NCBI RefSeq assembly: GCF_025602895.1
Contig: NW_026516339.1
Location: 1 to 64,000, forward strand
DNA: 64,000 nt
Direction of reading: 5' to 3'
Source: Polychytrium aggregatum
Taxonomy: Eukaryota > Chytridiomycota > Chytridiomycetes > Polychytriales
Shown: positions 47,001 through 57,000 of the stretch, piece by piece
Numbering within the stretch: position 1 is the stretch's first letter
Layout of the letters: each line of letters begins with the position of its first letter
Notes under the pieces: model-generated
Databases searched by the model: none
Seen by the model: only the letters and a program-made list of their open reading frames with translations
What the model was told of the DNA's origin: nothing
Translations under genes and position numbers: made by a program

Positions 47001-47133
47001 TCGGCCTTGGGCTTGGCTCCAGCGTCGACGGAGCAGAGGGACAGGACTCGGGCAGCATCCAAGAGGAACACTTCCAGGCCTTCCTTCTGGACGGCGTGCT
47101 GGAAGGGGATGCTGCCGATCAGGCTGACGCTGG
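44036..47133 (-). pseudogene. pol: E pol, part 2 (RT, RNase H, integrase, chromodomain)
   Basis: Open minus-strand frame from the D-1 junction to the TAG at 44036-44038. It begins just before the Pol core (VPSKYSSFAKVFSKSEADKL). [17 protein letters not shown] and [11 protein letters not shown]; RNase H: EADASDYALGAVLSQ; integrase: HFGVAKTFELVSR...CDTCQRNK, SVDFITQLPES, VSDRGSTFASKFF, HPQTDGQTERVNA; chromodomain: WEVEQILDSRLFRGKLQY to WRGYTVMDCTWEP. The stop codon abuts the 3' LTR, so the polypurine tract gagaggggggtag encodes the last residues. Disabled only by the D-1 insertion. Confidence 0.93.
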
Positions 47134-47924
47134 TGTTAGGGATAGCTTCTGCTTGTTCTCCACTTTGACTGCACACTTGGCTGTTCTTTTGCCTTTCTGT
47201 TTGTTTGTGTGTAGCTTTGCAGTTCCCCTCCAATTTTCCGCCTTTTGCCTGCCATTTCCGCTCCTTCCGCACTTCCGTTTCCCCGCGCTGCTCCGCTTCC
47301 TTTGTCTTCTTCGCACGCGCCGGTTTGTTTGTGCACGCGCCTTGCTGCGATTGGTTGCAATTCGGCTGCCGGTCATGTGTCCCACCACCGGTGACTCATG
47401 ACCTGCCTGACCGCCCCGATCTCTTGTTCATCTCGCATGCATTTGCCCCAACCTTATACTTGACCAATCCGCTTCTTGGACGTTGAGTCACATTGCTTCG
47501 CCTTTGCACGTTTCTCCTGCCAGGTGCTTCGCTTTTGCTTGCGCCTCCCTCGCTTTGGTTCTCTGCCTGTCTCGGTGGTCCTTCTCGGCCCTCGTTCGTG
47601 CATCGCCCCCTTCGCCCTGCTCGATCGCCCACTTTTCCCTCCCTTGGCCGCCCTTCGCTGCCAAGTCCGGACTTGTCTATAAATAGCCTGACCCCCGCGA
47701 TGTGTAGTCGAACCTCAGCGTTCAAAATAGGACTAAATAAAGTGCCTTCTACTTTATTCTCTGAGTGTTCCTCACGTCTCATTTCGAGACTAGTCTTATC
47801 TTGAACGGATCTTTGCTTCCCTCGCTCCCTCTCCGAGTCCACTTCGGACTTTACCCTTGCCTTCCCTGAGCTCACTTCGAGCTCACTTCTTCTTTTGCCG
47901 TTGAGTCCCCTTCGGACTCTAACA
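47134..47924 (+). repeat. 5' LTR of D-1 (promoter, TATA at 47678)
   Basis: 791 bp with TG...CA ends. TATAAATA at 47678, presumed RNA start agcgttcaaaat at 47717 (39 nt later), AATAAA near 47734. The U5 part holds four short hairpins with pentamer loops ending in TTC (47776-47790, 47836-47850, 47868-47884, 47903-47919). Confidence 0.93.
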
Positions 47925-47926
47925 TC

Positions 47927-47938
47927 ATTTTGAACGCT
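47927..47938 (+). other. Self-priming primer-binding site of D-1
   Basis: attttgaacgct, two bases after the LTR, is complementary over 12 nt to 47717-47728 at the presumed RNA 5' end. The sequence is unrelated to the A/B primer, yet position and length are the same. Confidence 0.82.
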
Positions 47939-47995
47939 CCCTCTTGGCTTCCCGGCCTTTCTTCTTCTTTCGCCTCTCTTTCCCTCGTCGATCCG

Positions 47996-48949
47996 ATGGC
48001 TGAGCCTGCTGCACCCCCGGCAGATCTCAATGCGTATCTGGCGCGCATGGAGGAGCGTATGAACGCCCTCATGACCCAGAACGCTGCTCTCCATCGTCAG
48101 ATCCAAGATCTGCAAGCTCCCGCCGCCGCTCCCCGCCAGGTCTACCAGGTGAACAAGCCCAAGGAGTTCCTAGGTTCCCGCGATGAAACGACGGCCTTCC
48201 TCGCCCAGTGCCACCTGGTTTTCCTCGCCGATCCTGCCTTCTTCGCGCCCGAGCGCCAGAAGGTCCTGTACGCCACCTCCTTCCTCCGCGGTGAAGCCTT
48301 CAAGTGGTACGAGGCCGCCTTCTACATGGCCAACCGCTTCCCGGCTTCCTTCGCGGATTTTGAAGTTGCCCTCAAGTCGACCTTCGGTGAGGACACGGCC
48401 TCCTCGCAAGATAAGGCCTTGAACGACCTCAAGCGCTTGGTCCAGCTCAAGTCCTGCCAAGCCTTCGCCACCCGCTTCGTCCAGCTCGCCGCCCGCGTCC
48501 AGACTGATGAACCCACCAAGATGCACTTCTTCAAGGAGGGTTTGAAGTCTGAGGTCAAGTTCCACCTCATCGGTCTCCGCCCCGCTCCCGCTTCCCTGCC
48601 TGAGTTGATCAAGGCAGCGGTCGAGTACGACGATGCCCTCCATCGTCTCAAGATCTCCTCCCGTTCCCAACCTCCTCCTCCTTCTTCTCGCTCTGCTCCC
48701 CATCACCACCATTCTCCCGCGCATGTTTCTTCTTCCTCCTCTTCTGCACCCACTCCCATGGACCTTGACTCTGTCTCGGTCCGCCCTGCTAAGCTCTCCG
48801 ACGTCGAGAAAAAGCGACGTCGTGAGCAGGGTCTCTGCCTGTACTGCGGGGAAAAGTCTTGTCCCGGCAGTCGCGATGTTCAGCAGTGCCCGGTTCTGGT
48901 CAAACGGAACTCGGGAAATGCCCACAGCCGAGCAGCACCTCGCAAGTAA
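47996..48949 (+). CDS. gag: Gag of D-1
   Basis: 317 residues from the ATG at 47996, chosen over an upstream in-frame TTG because it opens the conserved part (MAEPAAPPADLNAYLARMEER). An N-terminal helical segment is followed by a capsid core (FLAQCHLVFLADPAFF, LRGEAFKWYEAAF, FKEGLKSEVKFHL), then a serine/histidine-rich linker with TPMDLDSV. The zinc knuckle is unusual: Cys281, Cys284, Cys289, Cys298 with Cys in place of the normal His and eight residues before the last Cys (CX2CX4CX8C). The gene is complete and ends in the loop of the frameshift hairpin. Confidence 0.92.
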   Translation: MAEPAAPPADLNAYLARMEERMNALMTQNAALHRQIQDLQAPAAAPRQVYQVNKPKEFLGSRDETTAFLAQCHLVFLADPAFFAPERQKVLYATSFLRGEAFKWYEAAFYMANRFPASFADFEVALKSTFGEDTASSQDKALNDLKRLVQLKSCQAFATRFVQLAARVQTDEPTKMHFFKEGLKSEVKFHLIGLRPAPASLPELIKAAVEYDDALHRLKISSRSQPPPPSSRSAPHHHHSPAHVSSSSSSAPTPMDLDSVSVRPAKLSDVEKKRRREQGLCLYCGEKSCPGSRDVQQCPVLVKRNSGNAHSRAAPRK

Positions 48950-48968
48950 GCGAGGTGGTCTGTTCGGC
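48913..48968 (+). promoter_or_regulatory. -1 frameshift signal of D-1
   Basis: G GGA AAT at 48913-48919, a 7-nt spacer, then a long stem: gccgagcag (48927-48935) with ctgttcggc (48960-48968, one G-U) and cacctcgc (48936-48943) with gcgaggtg (48950-48957), a 2-nt bulge and a 6-nt loop aagtaa that holds the gag TAA. Confidence 0.84.
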
Positions 48969-51900
48969 GATACGAACATCTTCCCCCTCTGACTCGTCAT
49001 TATCGGACGATAAGCTTCTTCTTCCGGCCACCCTTGTCGTCATGAGTCTTTCTGGCCCGGTCTCCATCTCCCTTTCTGTCTTTATTGATGATGGATGCAC
49101 CGCTCTTGCCCTCATTGATCCTGCCTTTGCGGATCTCCATAAACTCTCTCTTATCCCTCTTTCTACTCCCTACTCCGTTTCCCTTGCTGATGGTTCTTCG
49201 GCCGGTTTCATTCGTTTCCAAACCGTTCCTGTGACGTTGACCATTGGTTCCCACACCGAGTCGATTTCTTTTCTTGTGACTCGACTCTCCACCACTCCCA
49301 TCACTCTTGGTCTTCCCTGGATGCGCTTGCATAATCCAGTTGTCAATTGGAAGTCCCTCTCCCTTTCGTTCTCCGATCCCTCTTGCCTTGCTGATGGACA
49401 CATCCTCGCGGATGTCTCTGCTTCCTCCTTGGACACTTCGTCCCCTTCCGGCTATTCGCCTCCCCCTTCGGGCACTTCGCCTTTGACTCCTCCCTCCGGT
49501 CCTTCCCTTACACCGGTTCCCTCCTTTGGCACTTCGCCTTCCCTTTCTTCCCGCCTTGACTCTGCTTCGCTTTCTGAAGAGCCAACGGCTTTATCTTCGC
49601 CCGACATTGAGCTCGTTAATGCGGCGAGTCTTCTCCGTCTTGCACGGGAAGACAAGCTCGACATTTTCGCTGCCCAAATGGATATCCGTCCTCCTTCGCC
49701 GGAGACGTATCCTACGGTGTCGATAAGGTCCGTGCTCACGACGAAGGTGTATGCCGAGTCTGGCACCCCTGTTGACTCTCGAGGTGTCCCGCTCAAATAC
49801 AATGAGTTTGGCGACGTTTTCAGCCTCAAGTCTGACCCTCCTTCTTCCTTGCCTCCTCACCGTCCGTATGACTTGTCTATTGAGTTTGTACGGACCGAGG
49901 ATGGAAAGGAACCTCGTTTGCCAAAGCCGGGGAAAGTCTATCCTTTGTCCCCGGCCGAGGAATCTGCTCTTTCGGAGTATCTGACCAACGCCCTCGCACG
50001 TGGTTGGATCTCCAAATCCTCTTCTCCCGTTGGTGCTCCCTGCTTCTTCGTGAAGAAGCCCAATGGTGGTCTTCGCCTTTGCGTCGACTACCGGGGCCTC
50101 AATGCCATCACGAAGAAGAACCGCTACCCTCTTCCCCTCTTCCAGGATCTTCTGGATAAACTTTCTTCTGCCCGCGTCTTCTCACACCTTGACCTTCCTG
50201 ATGCTTACCACTTGGTTCGTGTCAAGAAGGGCGATGAGTGGAAGACTGCTTTTGTTTGCAAATCTGGCTCTTACGAGTACAATGTTATCCCCTTTGGTCT
50301 TTCGAATGCCCCCGCTGCTTTTCAGTTTTTTATGAACGACATCTTCTCGGACCTCCTTGGTGTCTGTGTTGTCATTTATCTTGACGACATCCTGATCTTC
50401 TCAAAAGATCCCCTGGAGCATGAGGAGCATGTTAAGCTTGTTCTTTCTCGCCTTCGTGAACACTCTCTTAAGGTCAATCCGGCCAAGTGTTCTTTTGACC
50501 TTTCTGAAGTTGACTTTCTCGGCATGATCATTTCTGCCGATGGCATTAAAATGGACCCTGCCAAGGTCGAGGCCGTTTCCCTTTGGCCTGTTCCCTCTTC
50601 TGCTCGCGACATCCAAGTTTTTATTGGTTTCGCAAACTTTTACCGCCGCTTCGTCAAGGACTTTTCCGCACTTGCTCGTCCTTTGACTTCACTCACCACC
50701 AAATCCTCCACCTTCTCTTGGTCTCCCGAGGCCCAAGAGGCTTTTGATTCTCTTAAACGTTCATTCACTTCCGCACCTATTCTTCGTTACTTTGATTTCT
50801 CCAAACCCGCTGTCATCGAGCCCGATGCTTCTGACTTTGCTCTGGGTGCCGTCCTTTCCCAGTTTGACCCTGACGGCGCTCTTCACCCCGTTGCTTTTCA
50901 CTCTCGGCAATTCCGTCCCGCCGAGGTGAATTATGACACCCACGACAAAGAGCTCCTTGCTATTGTCGATTCCTTTACTGCCTGGCGTCATTACTTGATG
51001 GCTGCCGACCCCGATCATCCCACTCTTGTTTTCTCTGATCACCAGAACCTCACCCGGTTCACTTCCGCTTCCCAACTTTCTCGCCGCCAGTTCCGGTGGG
51101 CCCAATTCCTTTCTGATTTTGCTTTTCGCATTTACCACCGCCCTGGTCGCCTCAACACCAAAGCCGATGCTCTCAGTCGCCGTTCTGACTTTGAGATAAA
51201 GCCTGGTGACTCCCTCCACTCCACCAACTTCCTTCAGCTGTTCGAGTCTATTTCTCTCGACAGCATCACCGTTATCGGCTCGAACCCCGATTTTCTTTCC
51301 GAGATTCGAGCTGCCACCCTTTCTTGTTCCCTTCTTTCTGACTTCAACGCCAAACGTCTTGATGGCGATTACTCCTTCCGTGACGGTCTCCTTTACTTTA
51401 AAGACCTGATCGTTGTCCCTTCCCCCGAGCTCCAGCTCAAAGTGTTTGAGCAACGTCACTGCTCCGCTGCCGCTGGTCACTTTGGTCTTGCCAAGACCGT
51501 TGAGCTCATCTCCCGGGACTTTCACTGGCCCCGGCTTCGTAAGTCTGTGCGTCGCTTCATTGCTAATTGTGAAGCGTGCCAGCGAGCCAAGCCGTCCCGT
51601 CACTCCCCTTATGGTTTACTTCACCCTCTCCCCGTTCCTTCCGAACGTTGGTGGGACCTGTCGATGGACTTCATCACGGATCTCCCACCTTCGAACGGCT
51701 TTGACTCCATCTTCGTGGTTAAGGACCGCCTGTCCAAACAAGCACACTTTGTGCCCACCACGAAGACGGTTACAGGCGAGCAAACCGCCGAACTCTTCCT
51801 CTCCCACATCTTCCGCTTGCATGGTTGTCCCCGGTCTATTGTTTCGGACCGAGGAACTCAGTTTACTTCGGCCTTCTGGAGGCGCTTCAATGAGCTTCTG

Positions 51901-52549
51901 AAGACGAAGATTTCCCTTTCTTCTGCCTTCCACCCCGAGACCGACGGTTCGACCGAGGTTCTCAACCAGGTCATCGAGCAGTATTTGCGTATCCATTGCA
52001 ATTACCTGCAAGACGACTGGACCCTTCACCTTCCCCTTGCCGAGTTCACTTACAACAACTCGGAAAACACCTCCACTGGCATGACTCCCTTCTTTGCAGT
52101 CCATGGCCATCACCCCATTTTTGATCCCTCCATCATCCGTGATCCTTCTGTTGTGCCCTCTGCCGAAGAACGTGTCGACCGACTTCAGACCGTTCTCGAG
52201 GATCTCAAGGCCAACCTCCGGGTTGCCCAAGAGTCCTACACTTTGCAGGCCAACAAATCCCGTCTCCCCACTCCCGACATCTCCGTTGGCGACCTCGTTT
52301 TTCTTGATCGTCGCCACATCCGCACCCTTCGTCCCTCCAACAAGCTTGATCAGAAAAAGCTTGGCCCCTTTAAAGTTCTTCGCCGCATCAACCCCGTTGC
52401 CTTTGAACTTAAACTCCCTTCCACACTCAAAGTCCACCCCGTCTTTCATGTATCCCTCCTTGAACCCCGAACGAAGGACATTGTTCCCGAGTTCACCCAA
52501 CCCGAACCTCCACCCATTCTTGTTGACTCCCAGGAAGAGTTTGAGGTCG
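48920..52549 (+). pseudogene. pol: D-1 pol, part 1 (protease to start of chromodomain), disrupted by A-2
   Basis: Open in the -1 frame from the slippery site to 52549. Protease region: active-site motif FIDDGCTA (residues 75-82 counted from codon 48859), i.e. D-D-G instead of D-S/T-G. RT: FSHLDLPDAYHLVRV and YLDDILIFS. RNase H: EPDASDFALGAVLSQ. Integrase: HFGLAKTVELISR...CEACQRAK, SMDFITDLPPS, VSDRGTQFTSAFW, HPETDGSTEVLNQ; then GDLVFLDRRHI and KLGPFKV. Ends at EEFEV of the chromodomain, where A-2 is inserted (duplication ggtcg). The only lesion is A-2. Confidence 0.93.
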
Positions 52550-52934
52550 TGTGATGATCATGCACGTTGGGAACACGTGTGGACTGCTGCGCGTGATGCA
52601 CCGTGAGTCATGTTTGTTTGTCTTGGCGTGTATTCCCTGATTGGCTGGCGCCGATGACTCTTACTTCGCCTCCGACTGCGCTGTGCTTCGCCCCTCTCTC
52701 TAGCAGCTCCGCCTCCCTCGCACCCCCATCTCGTCCCTCGTTTGTCGCTCCACCCCTCTCGCCCACTTTCGCCCTTCGGTTTCCCTCTTGGCTATAAAGC
52801 CCCTCCTTTCTTGCACCCATTTTGTATCTGCAGTTCGAACAACACTTGTTGTTATCTGATAAGTCGTAATATAGCTTATCGTTGTTCGCCAAGCACCTGG
52901 TCGTCCAGTGTCGTTGCTTGTCGTGGTCCTCACA
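52550..52934 (+). repeat. 5' LTR of A-2 (promoter, TATA at 52793)
   Basis: TG...CA ends. TATAAA at 52793, presumed RNA start agttcgaacaa at 52832, 39 nt later. No exact AATAAA; taatata near 52870 may replace it. A C-rich block before the TATA box (ctcgcaccccc ... tctcgcccacttt) is shared with family B. Confidence 0.93.
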
Positions 52935-52936
52935 TA

Positions 52937-52947
52937 TTGTTCGAACT
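52937..52947 (+). other. Self-priming primer-binding site of A-2
   Basis: ttgttcgaact is the reverse complement of 52832-52842 and starts two bases after the LTR. 11 nt is the complementarity length known for Tf1. Confidence 0.82.
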
Positions 52948-53054
52948 CCCTCTCTCTGTCTGACCACCTGCTTGGCTGAGGCTTCGTTGCTGCCCTCATC
53001 CTTCTATTCTCTGTTGTCTTCCCTGCATCCTCGCTCCCCACTTTCAAAGCCCAC

Positions 53055-54038
53055 ATGGACCAACTCCAGGCCCAAATCGTTGCCCTCCAGGAGGAACTGG
53101 TTCTCCTCCGGACCACACATTCTTCCGCCGCCCCACAGCTCCCGCACATGCCGACCCCGGACAAGTTCGACGGCACCAGGTCAAAGTTCCGCCCCTTCGT
53201 CAACCAGTGCCGCCTGCTCATGATGCTCCAGGCATCCAGGTTCCCGTCCGAGCAAGTCAAGGTGGGTTACGTCTTGAGTTTGCTCACTGGTCCGGCCCTC
53301 CAGTGGGCGACTCCCTTGATCGAGTCGAACGATCAAATCCTGCACTCGTTCGACTCGTTCATGGAACGCTTTCGCCAAGCGTTTGACGATCCCGACCGCA
53401 CCCACACTGCCGAGCTGCTCCTTTCCTCCATGGCACAGGGCAACCGCTCGTGCATGGATTATGCCTCAGAGTTCCTCCGCGTTGCCGCCGACCTTCCCTG
53501 GAACGACGAAGCCAAGATCTCCGCCTTCCGCCGTGGCCTGTCGAGGGAGATCAAGCAGCGCCTCTCCTTCATCGACCCTCTCCCTCTCCGCTTGGTCCCG
53601 TTCGTCGAGCGTTGCCTCAAGATCGATGCACGCATCATCGAGCTCAACAACGAGCTCCGAAACACTGGCCCTGTTTCCTTCGGCACCCAGGCCTTCAACT
53701 CCCGCACCCCGTCCTTCCAGCCGCCCGCCCAGGAGCCTCCGGTTCTCTACTCCGAGCCGATGCAGATCGACGCCGCCGTCGTCAGCCGCCTGACCCCCGA
53801 GGAGAAGAACCGCCGCTTCCAGGAGCGCCTCTGCTTCCGCTGTGGCAAGCCCGGCCACGTCGCCAAGTCCTGCCCCCTCAAGTCCGGCTCCCGTGCTCCC
53901 GCCTCTGGTTCCCGCTTCCCCGGCTCCCGTCCTCAGGCTCCCGGCTCCCGTCCCCGTTCGAAGGTTGTCCGAACCATCGTCTACGATGATGGTGAGGAGG
54001 AACACTTCGAGTCGGGAAACGACCAGGCCCAGATCTAA
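53055..54038 (+). CDS. gag: Gag of A-2
   Basis: 327 residues. A short N-terminal coiled coil (MDQLQAQIVALQEELVLLR) precedes a sushi-type capsid core ([47 protein letters not shown]) clearly related to family B Gag. EPMQIDAAV and a charged segment lead to the CCHC knuckle CFRCGKPGHVAKSC (residues 260-273). A proline/serine/arginine-rich tail with repeated GSRP follows. The ATG is the first in the leader with a full-length product. It ends at a TAA in the frameshift stem. Confidence 0.94.
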   Translation: MDQLQAQIVALQEELVLLRTTHSSAAPQLPHMPTPDKFDGTRSKFRPFVNQCRLLMMLQASRFPSEQVKVGYVLSLLTGPALQWATPLIESNDQILHSFDSFMERFRQAFDDPDRTHTAELLLSSMAQGNRSCMDYASEFLRVAADLPWNDEAKISAFRRGLSREIKQRLSFIDPLPLRLVPFVERCLKIDARIIELNNELRNTGPVSFGTQAFNSRTPSFQPPAQEPPVLYSEPMQIDAAVVSRLTPEEKNRRFQERLCFRCGKPGHVAKSCPLKSGSRAPASGSRFPGSRPQAPGSRPRSKVVRTIVYDDGEEEHFESGNDQAQI

Positions 54039-54060
54039 GTGGAGGCTTAGATCTGGAGCC
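54014..54060 (+). promoter_or_regulatory. -1 frameshift signal of A-2
   Basis: G GGA AAC at 54014-54020, spacer gacca, outer pairs ggc/gcc, perfect 11-pair stem ccagatctaag (54029-54039) with cttagatctgg (54046-54056), loop tggagg. The gag TAA (54036-54038) is in the 5' arm. The -1 frame is open from the slip site into pol with no stop. Confidence 0.88.
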
Positions 54061-57000
54061 GTCTCCCCTTCCTCCAGAAGCAAGCGTCGATGGTAAGGAG
54101 CATGAGGTAAGTGTCGAACGCATGGCTATGTGTGGAATGATCAATGTAGTCGGTGGTGGATCGCACTCTGTCAAACCCGCCTCTTCTAAGGGCACATCTG
54201 GCTCCCAGATGTCTTTGACAGAGCTCCCGATCTCCACACCACCTGCGAACTTGGTCATCTGCTCGAACCATGCTGCCGACACTGATCTCTGCTCCGAGCC
54301 TTCTTCGTGCGTCTCGTCGATTTCTTCGTCTTCTCCCGTTTTCTCCGCTTCTCTTGTTCTCCCTTCTGGTCGCTCCCTCTCTTGCCAACTTCTCGTCGAT
54401 TCTGGTGCCTCCGGCAACTTCATCGACGAGAGCTTTGTTGACCGCTTCTCGGTCCCCCTCGTTTCCAAATCCACTCCCCTCCCTGTCCAAGGTGTCGATG
54501 GCCAGCCACTTTCTTCCGGCCCCATCACTTTTGAGACGGAACCCCTCAAGATTGTTCTTGGGGACTACACTCAACACCTTTCCTTTGATGTCATTAAGTC
54601 TCCCCACCAACCTGTTATCCTTGGCTATCCCTGGCTGCAGTCCATCGAACCCAGGTTCCACTGGGCTCGTGGACTCCTTTGCCTTCCCCGTCCTGCAAAC
54701 CACATCCTCAAGGTTGTGGATGCCTCTTCCCTCCCTTCCGTTTCTTCCGTTTCTCCTTCTCCCCTTCCTCTTGTTGGCGACACACCCAATGTTTTCCCTC
54801 GTGCCTCTACCGACACCACTGTGGTGCTCGCTTCTTCGCCTCGCACCGTTTGTACTCGCGAAGATGATCAGAATAAAGTGATCGCTCAACGTTATTCTGA
54901 TTGTGTTCCGAGTGAGGTGCCCTGTTCCTGTGCTGCTCGTCCTGGTCCCTCCGGTCTCGTCTCCGTCCGTCCTGGTCTCCCCGGTCCCGTTGCTCCCAGC
55001 CCCGCTCCTGTCCGTGTCCAAGCGATCAGGTACAAGTCGTTGGAGCAGTCCGTCCTCGACACACAGTCTAGCCCCGACCCCCTGACTGTGTTCCAAGTCC
55101 TCGTCCTTCCTGCCACCGATCCGGATCCGACGCCCCTCTCGACGTCGATCCCCGAGGAGTACAAGTCGTTTGGCTCAGTCTTCTCGAAGCAGGAAGCCGA
55201 TTCGTTGCCCCCGCACCGGACGTACGACTGCCCGATCGACCTGGAGCCCGGCAAGACCCCCAAGTTCGGACCGCTCTACTCCCTGTCAGAGCCCGAACTC
55301 AAGGCCCTTCGTGAATACCTCGACGACAACCTCGTCAAAGGGTTCATCCGTCCTTCGTCCTCTCCCGCCGGTTCTCCGATCCTTTTCGTCAAGAAGAAGG
55401 ACGGCTCTCTGCGTCTCTGCGTGGACTATCGCGCATTGAACACGATCACGGTCAAGAATCGTTACCCCTTACCGTTGATCAATGAGATGCTGGACCGAGT
55501 CCGGGACGCGAAGGTGTTCACGAAGCTGGACCTCCGCGGGGCCTACAACCTGCTGCGTATCCGCGCAGGCGACGAGTGGAAGACGGCCTTTCGCACTCGT
55601 TACGGCCAGTTCGAGTACTTGGTGATGCCCTTTGGACTCACCAATGCTCCGGCCACCTTCCAGCACTTCATCAACGATGTCCTTCGTGATGAACTGGACA
55701 ACTTTGCGATTGCCTACCTTGACGACATTTTGATTTACAGCGCTGACCCCACTCAGCATGCAAATCACGTCAAGCAGGTCCTGGCCAAGCTCCAGGCTGC
55801 AAAGTTGTACTGCAAGCTGGAGAAGTGCGAGTTCTCCAAGGACAAGGTCTCATTCCTCGGCTACGTCATCTCGCCCAAGGGTATCGAGATGGAACGAGCA
55901 AAGCTCTCCGCCATTGTCGACTGGCCCGTCCCCCGCAATGTCTCCGACCTTCGCTCCTTCATTGGGTTCTCGAACTTTTACCGTCGCTTCATTGACGGAT
56001 ATGCCAAGATCGCCGGTCCGCTCACGCTCCTGTTCAAGAAGTCCCAGGTCTTCCGCTGGTCCCCCGACGCCCACAAGGCTTTCCAGTCCCTCAAGGAAGC
56101 CTTCGTCTCCGAGCCCGTCCTTGCGCACCCCGACCCATCCAAGCCCTTTGTCGTGGAGTCTGATGCCTCAGACTTTGCGATCGGATGCGTCCTGTCCCAG
56201 CGCGGCTCCGATGGCCACCTGCACCCGTGCTCCTTCCACTCCCGCACGCTCATGGATGCTGAACGCAACTACAGCATCTATGAGAAGGAGCTCTTGGCCA
56301 TCAAGGAGGCTTTCGAGGTCTGGCGACACTACCTCGAAGGTGCCCAACACCCAGTCCAAGTCCTTACCGACCACAAGAACTTGGAATACCTGGCGTCGGC
56401 CCGCATCCTCAACCAGCGACACGCCCGGTGGTCGCAGTTCCTGTCTCGGTTCGACCTCCGGATCCAGTACCTCCCCGGTCCAAAGAACGGCAAGGCCGAC
56501 GCTCTCTCCCGCCGCCCGGACTACGTCCCTCCGTCCGCACCTGTGTCCAAGGAGCCTCCCCCGTTGCTGCCACCTTCGTCGTTCGCCTGTGCCGTCCGTC
56601 GCTCCTCGGATGCAAGTTCCACTCGCCCTGTGGACTTGCTCAAGCTCATTGCCGAGGAGCAACCCAAGGACCCGTCCCTGGACCAGCTCCGCAACGATCC
56701 CAAGTATGTCCTGAAGGATGGTCTCCTCACCTTCATGGACAAGATCGTTGTGCCCGAGTCGTGTCGAGTCCCCGTCCTCAAGTCATGCCACGATCCTGTC
56801 GCTGTTGGACATCCTGGCATTCGGCGGACTCGGGCACTGATCTCGAGGCAGTTCTGGTGGCCCTCAATCCGCAAGGATGTCCAGGCTTATGTCTCGACGT
56901 GCGACACTTGTGCACGCTCGAAAGTCCCTCGACATAAGCCGTTTGGATACTTGCAGCCCCTCCCGACGGCATCGCGACCCTGGTCTCTGGTGACGATGGA

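Noticed and set aside
52832-52950. GTTCGAAC motifs resembling the T-loop of a tRNA gene
   Set aside because: No cloverleaf or A box nearby; the motif is explained by the self-priming pair in the LTR and primer site.
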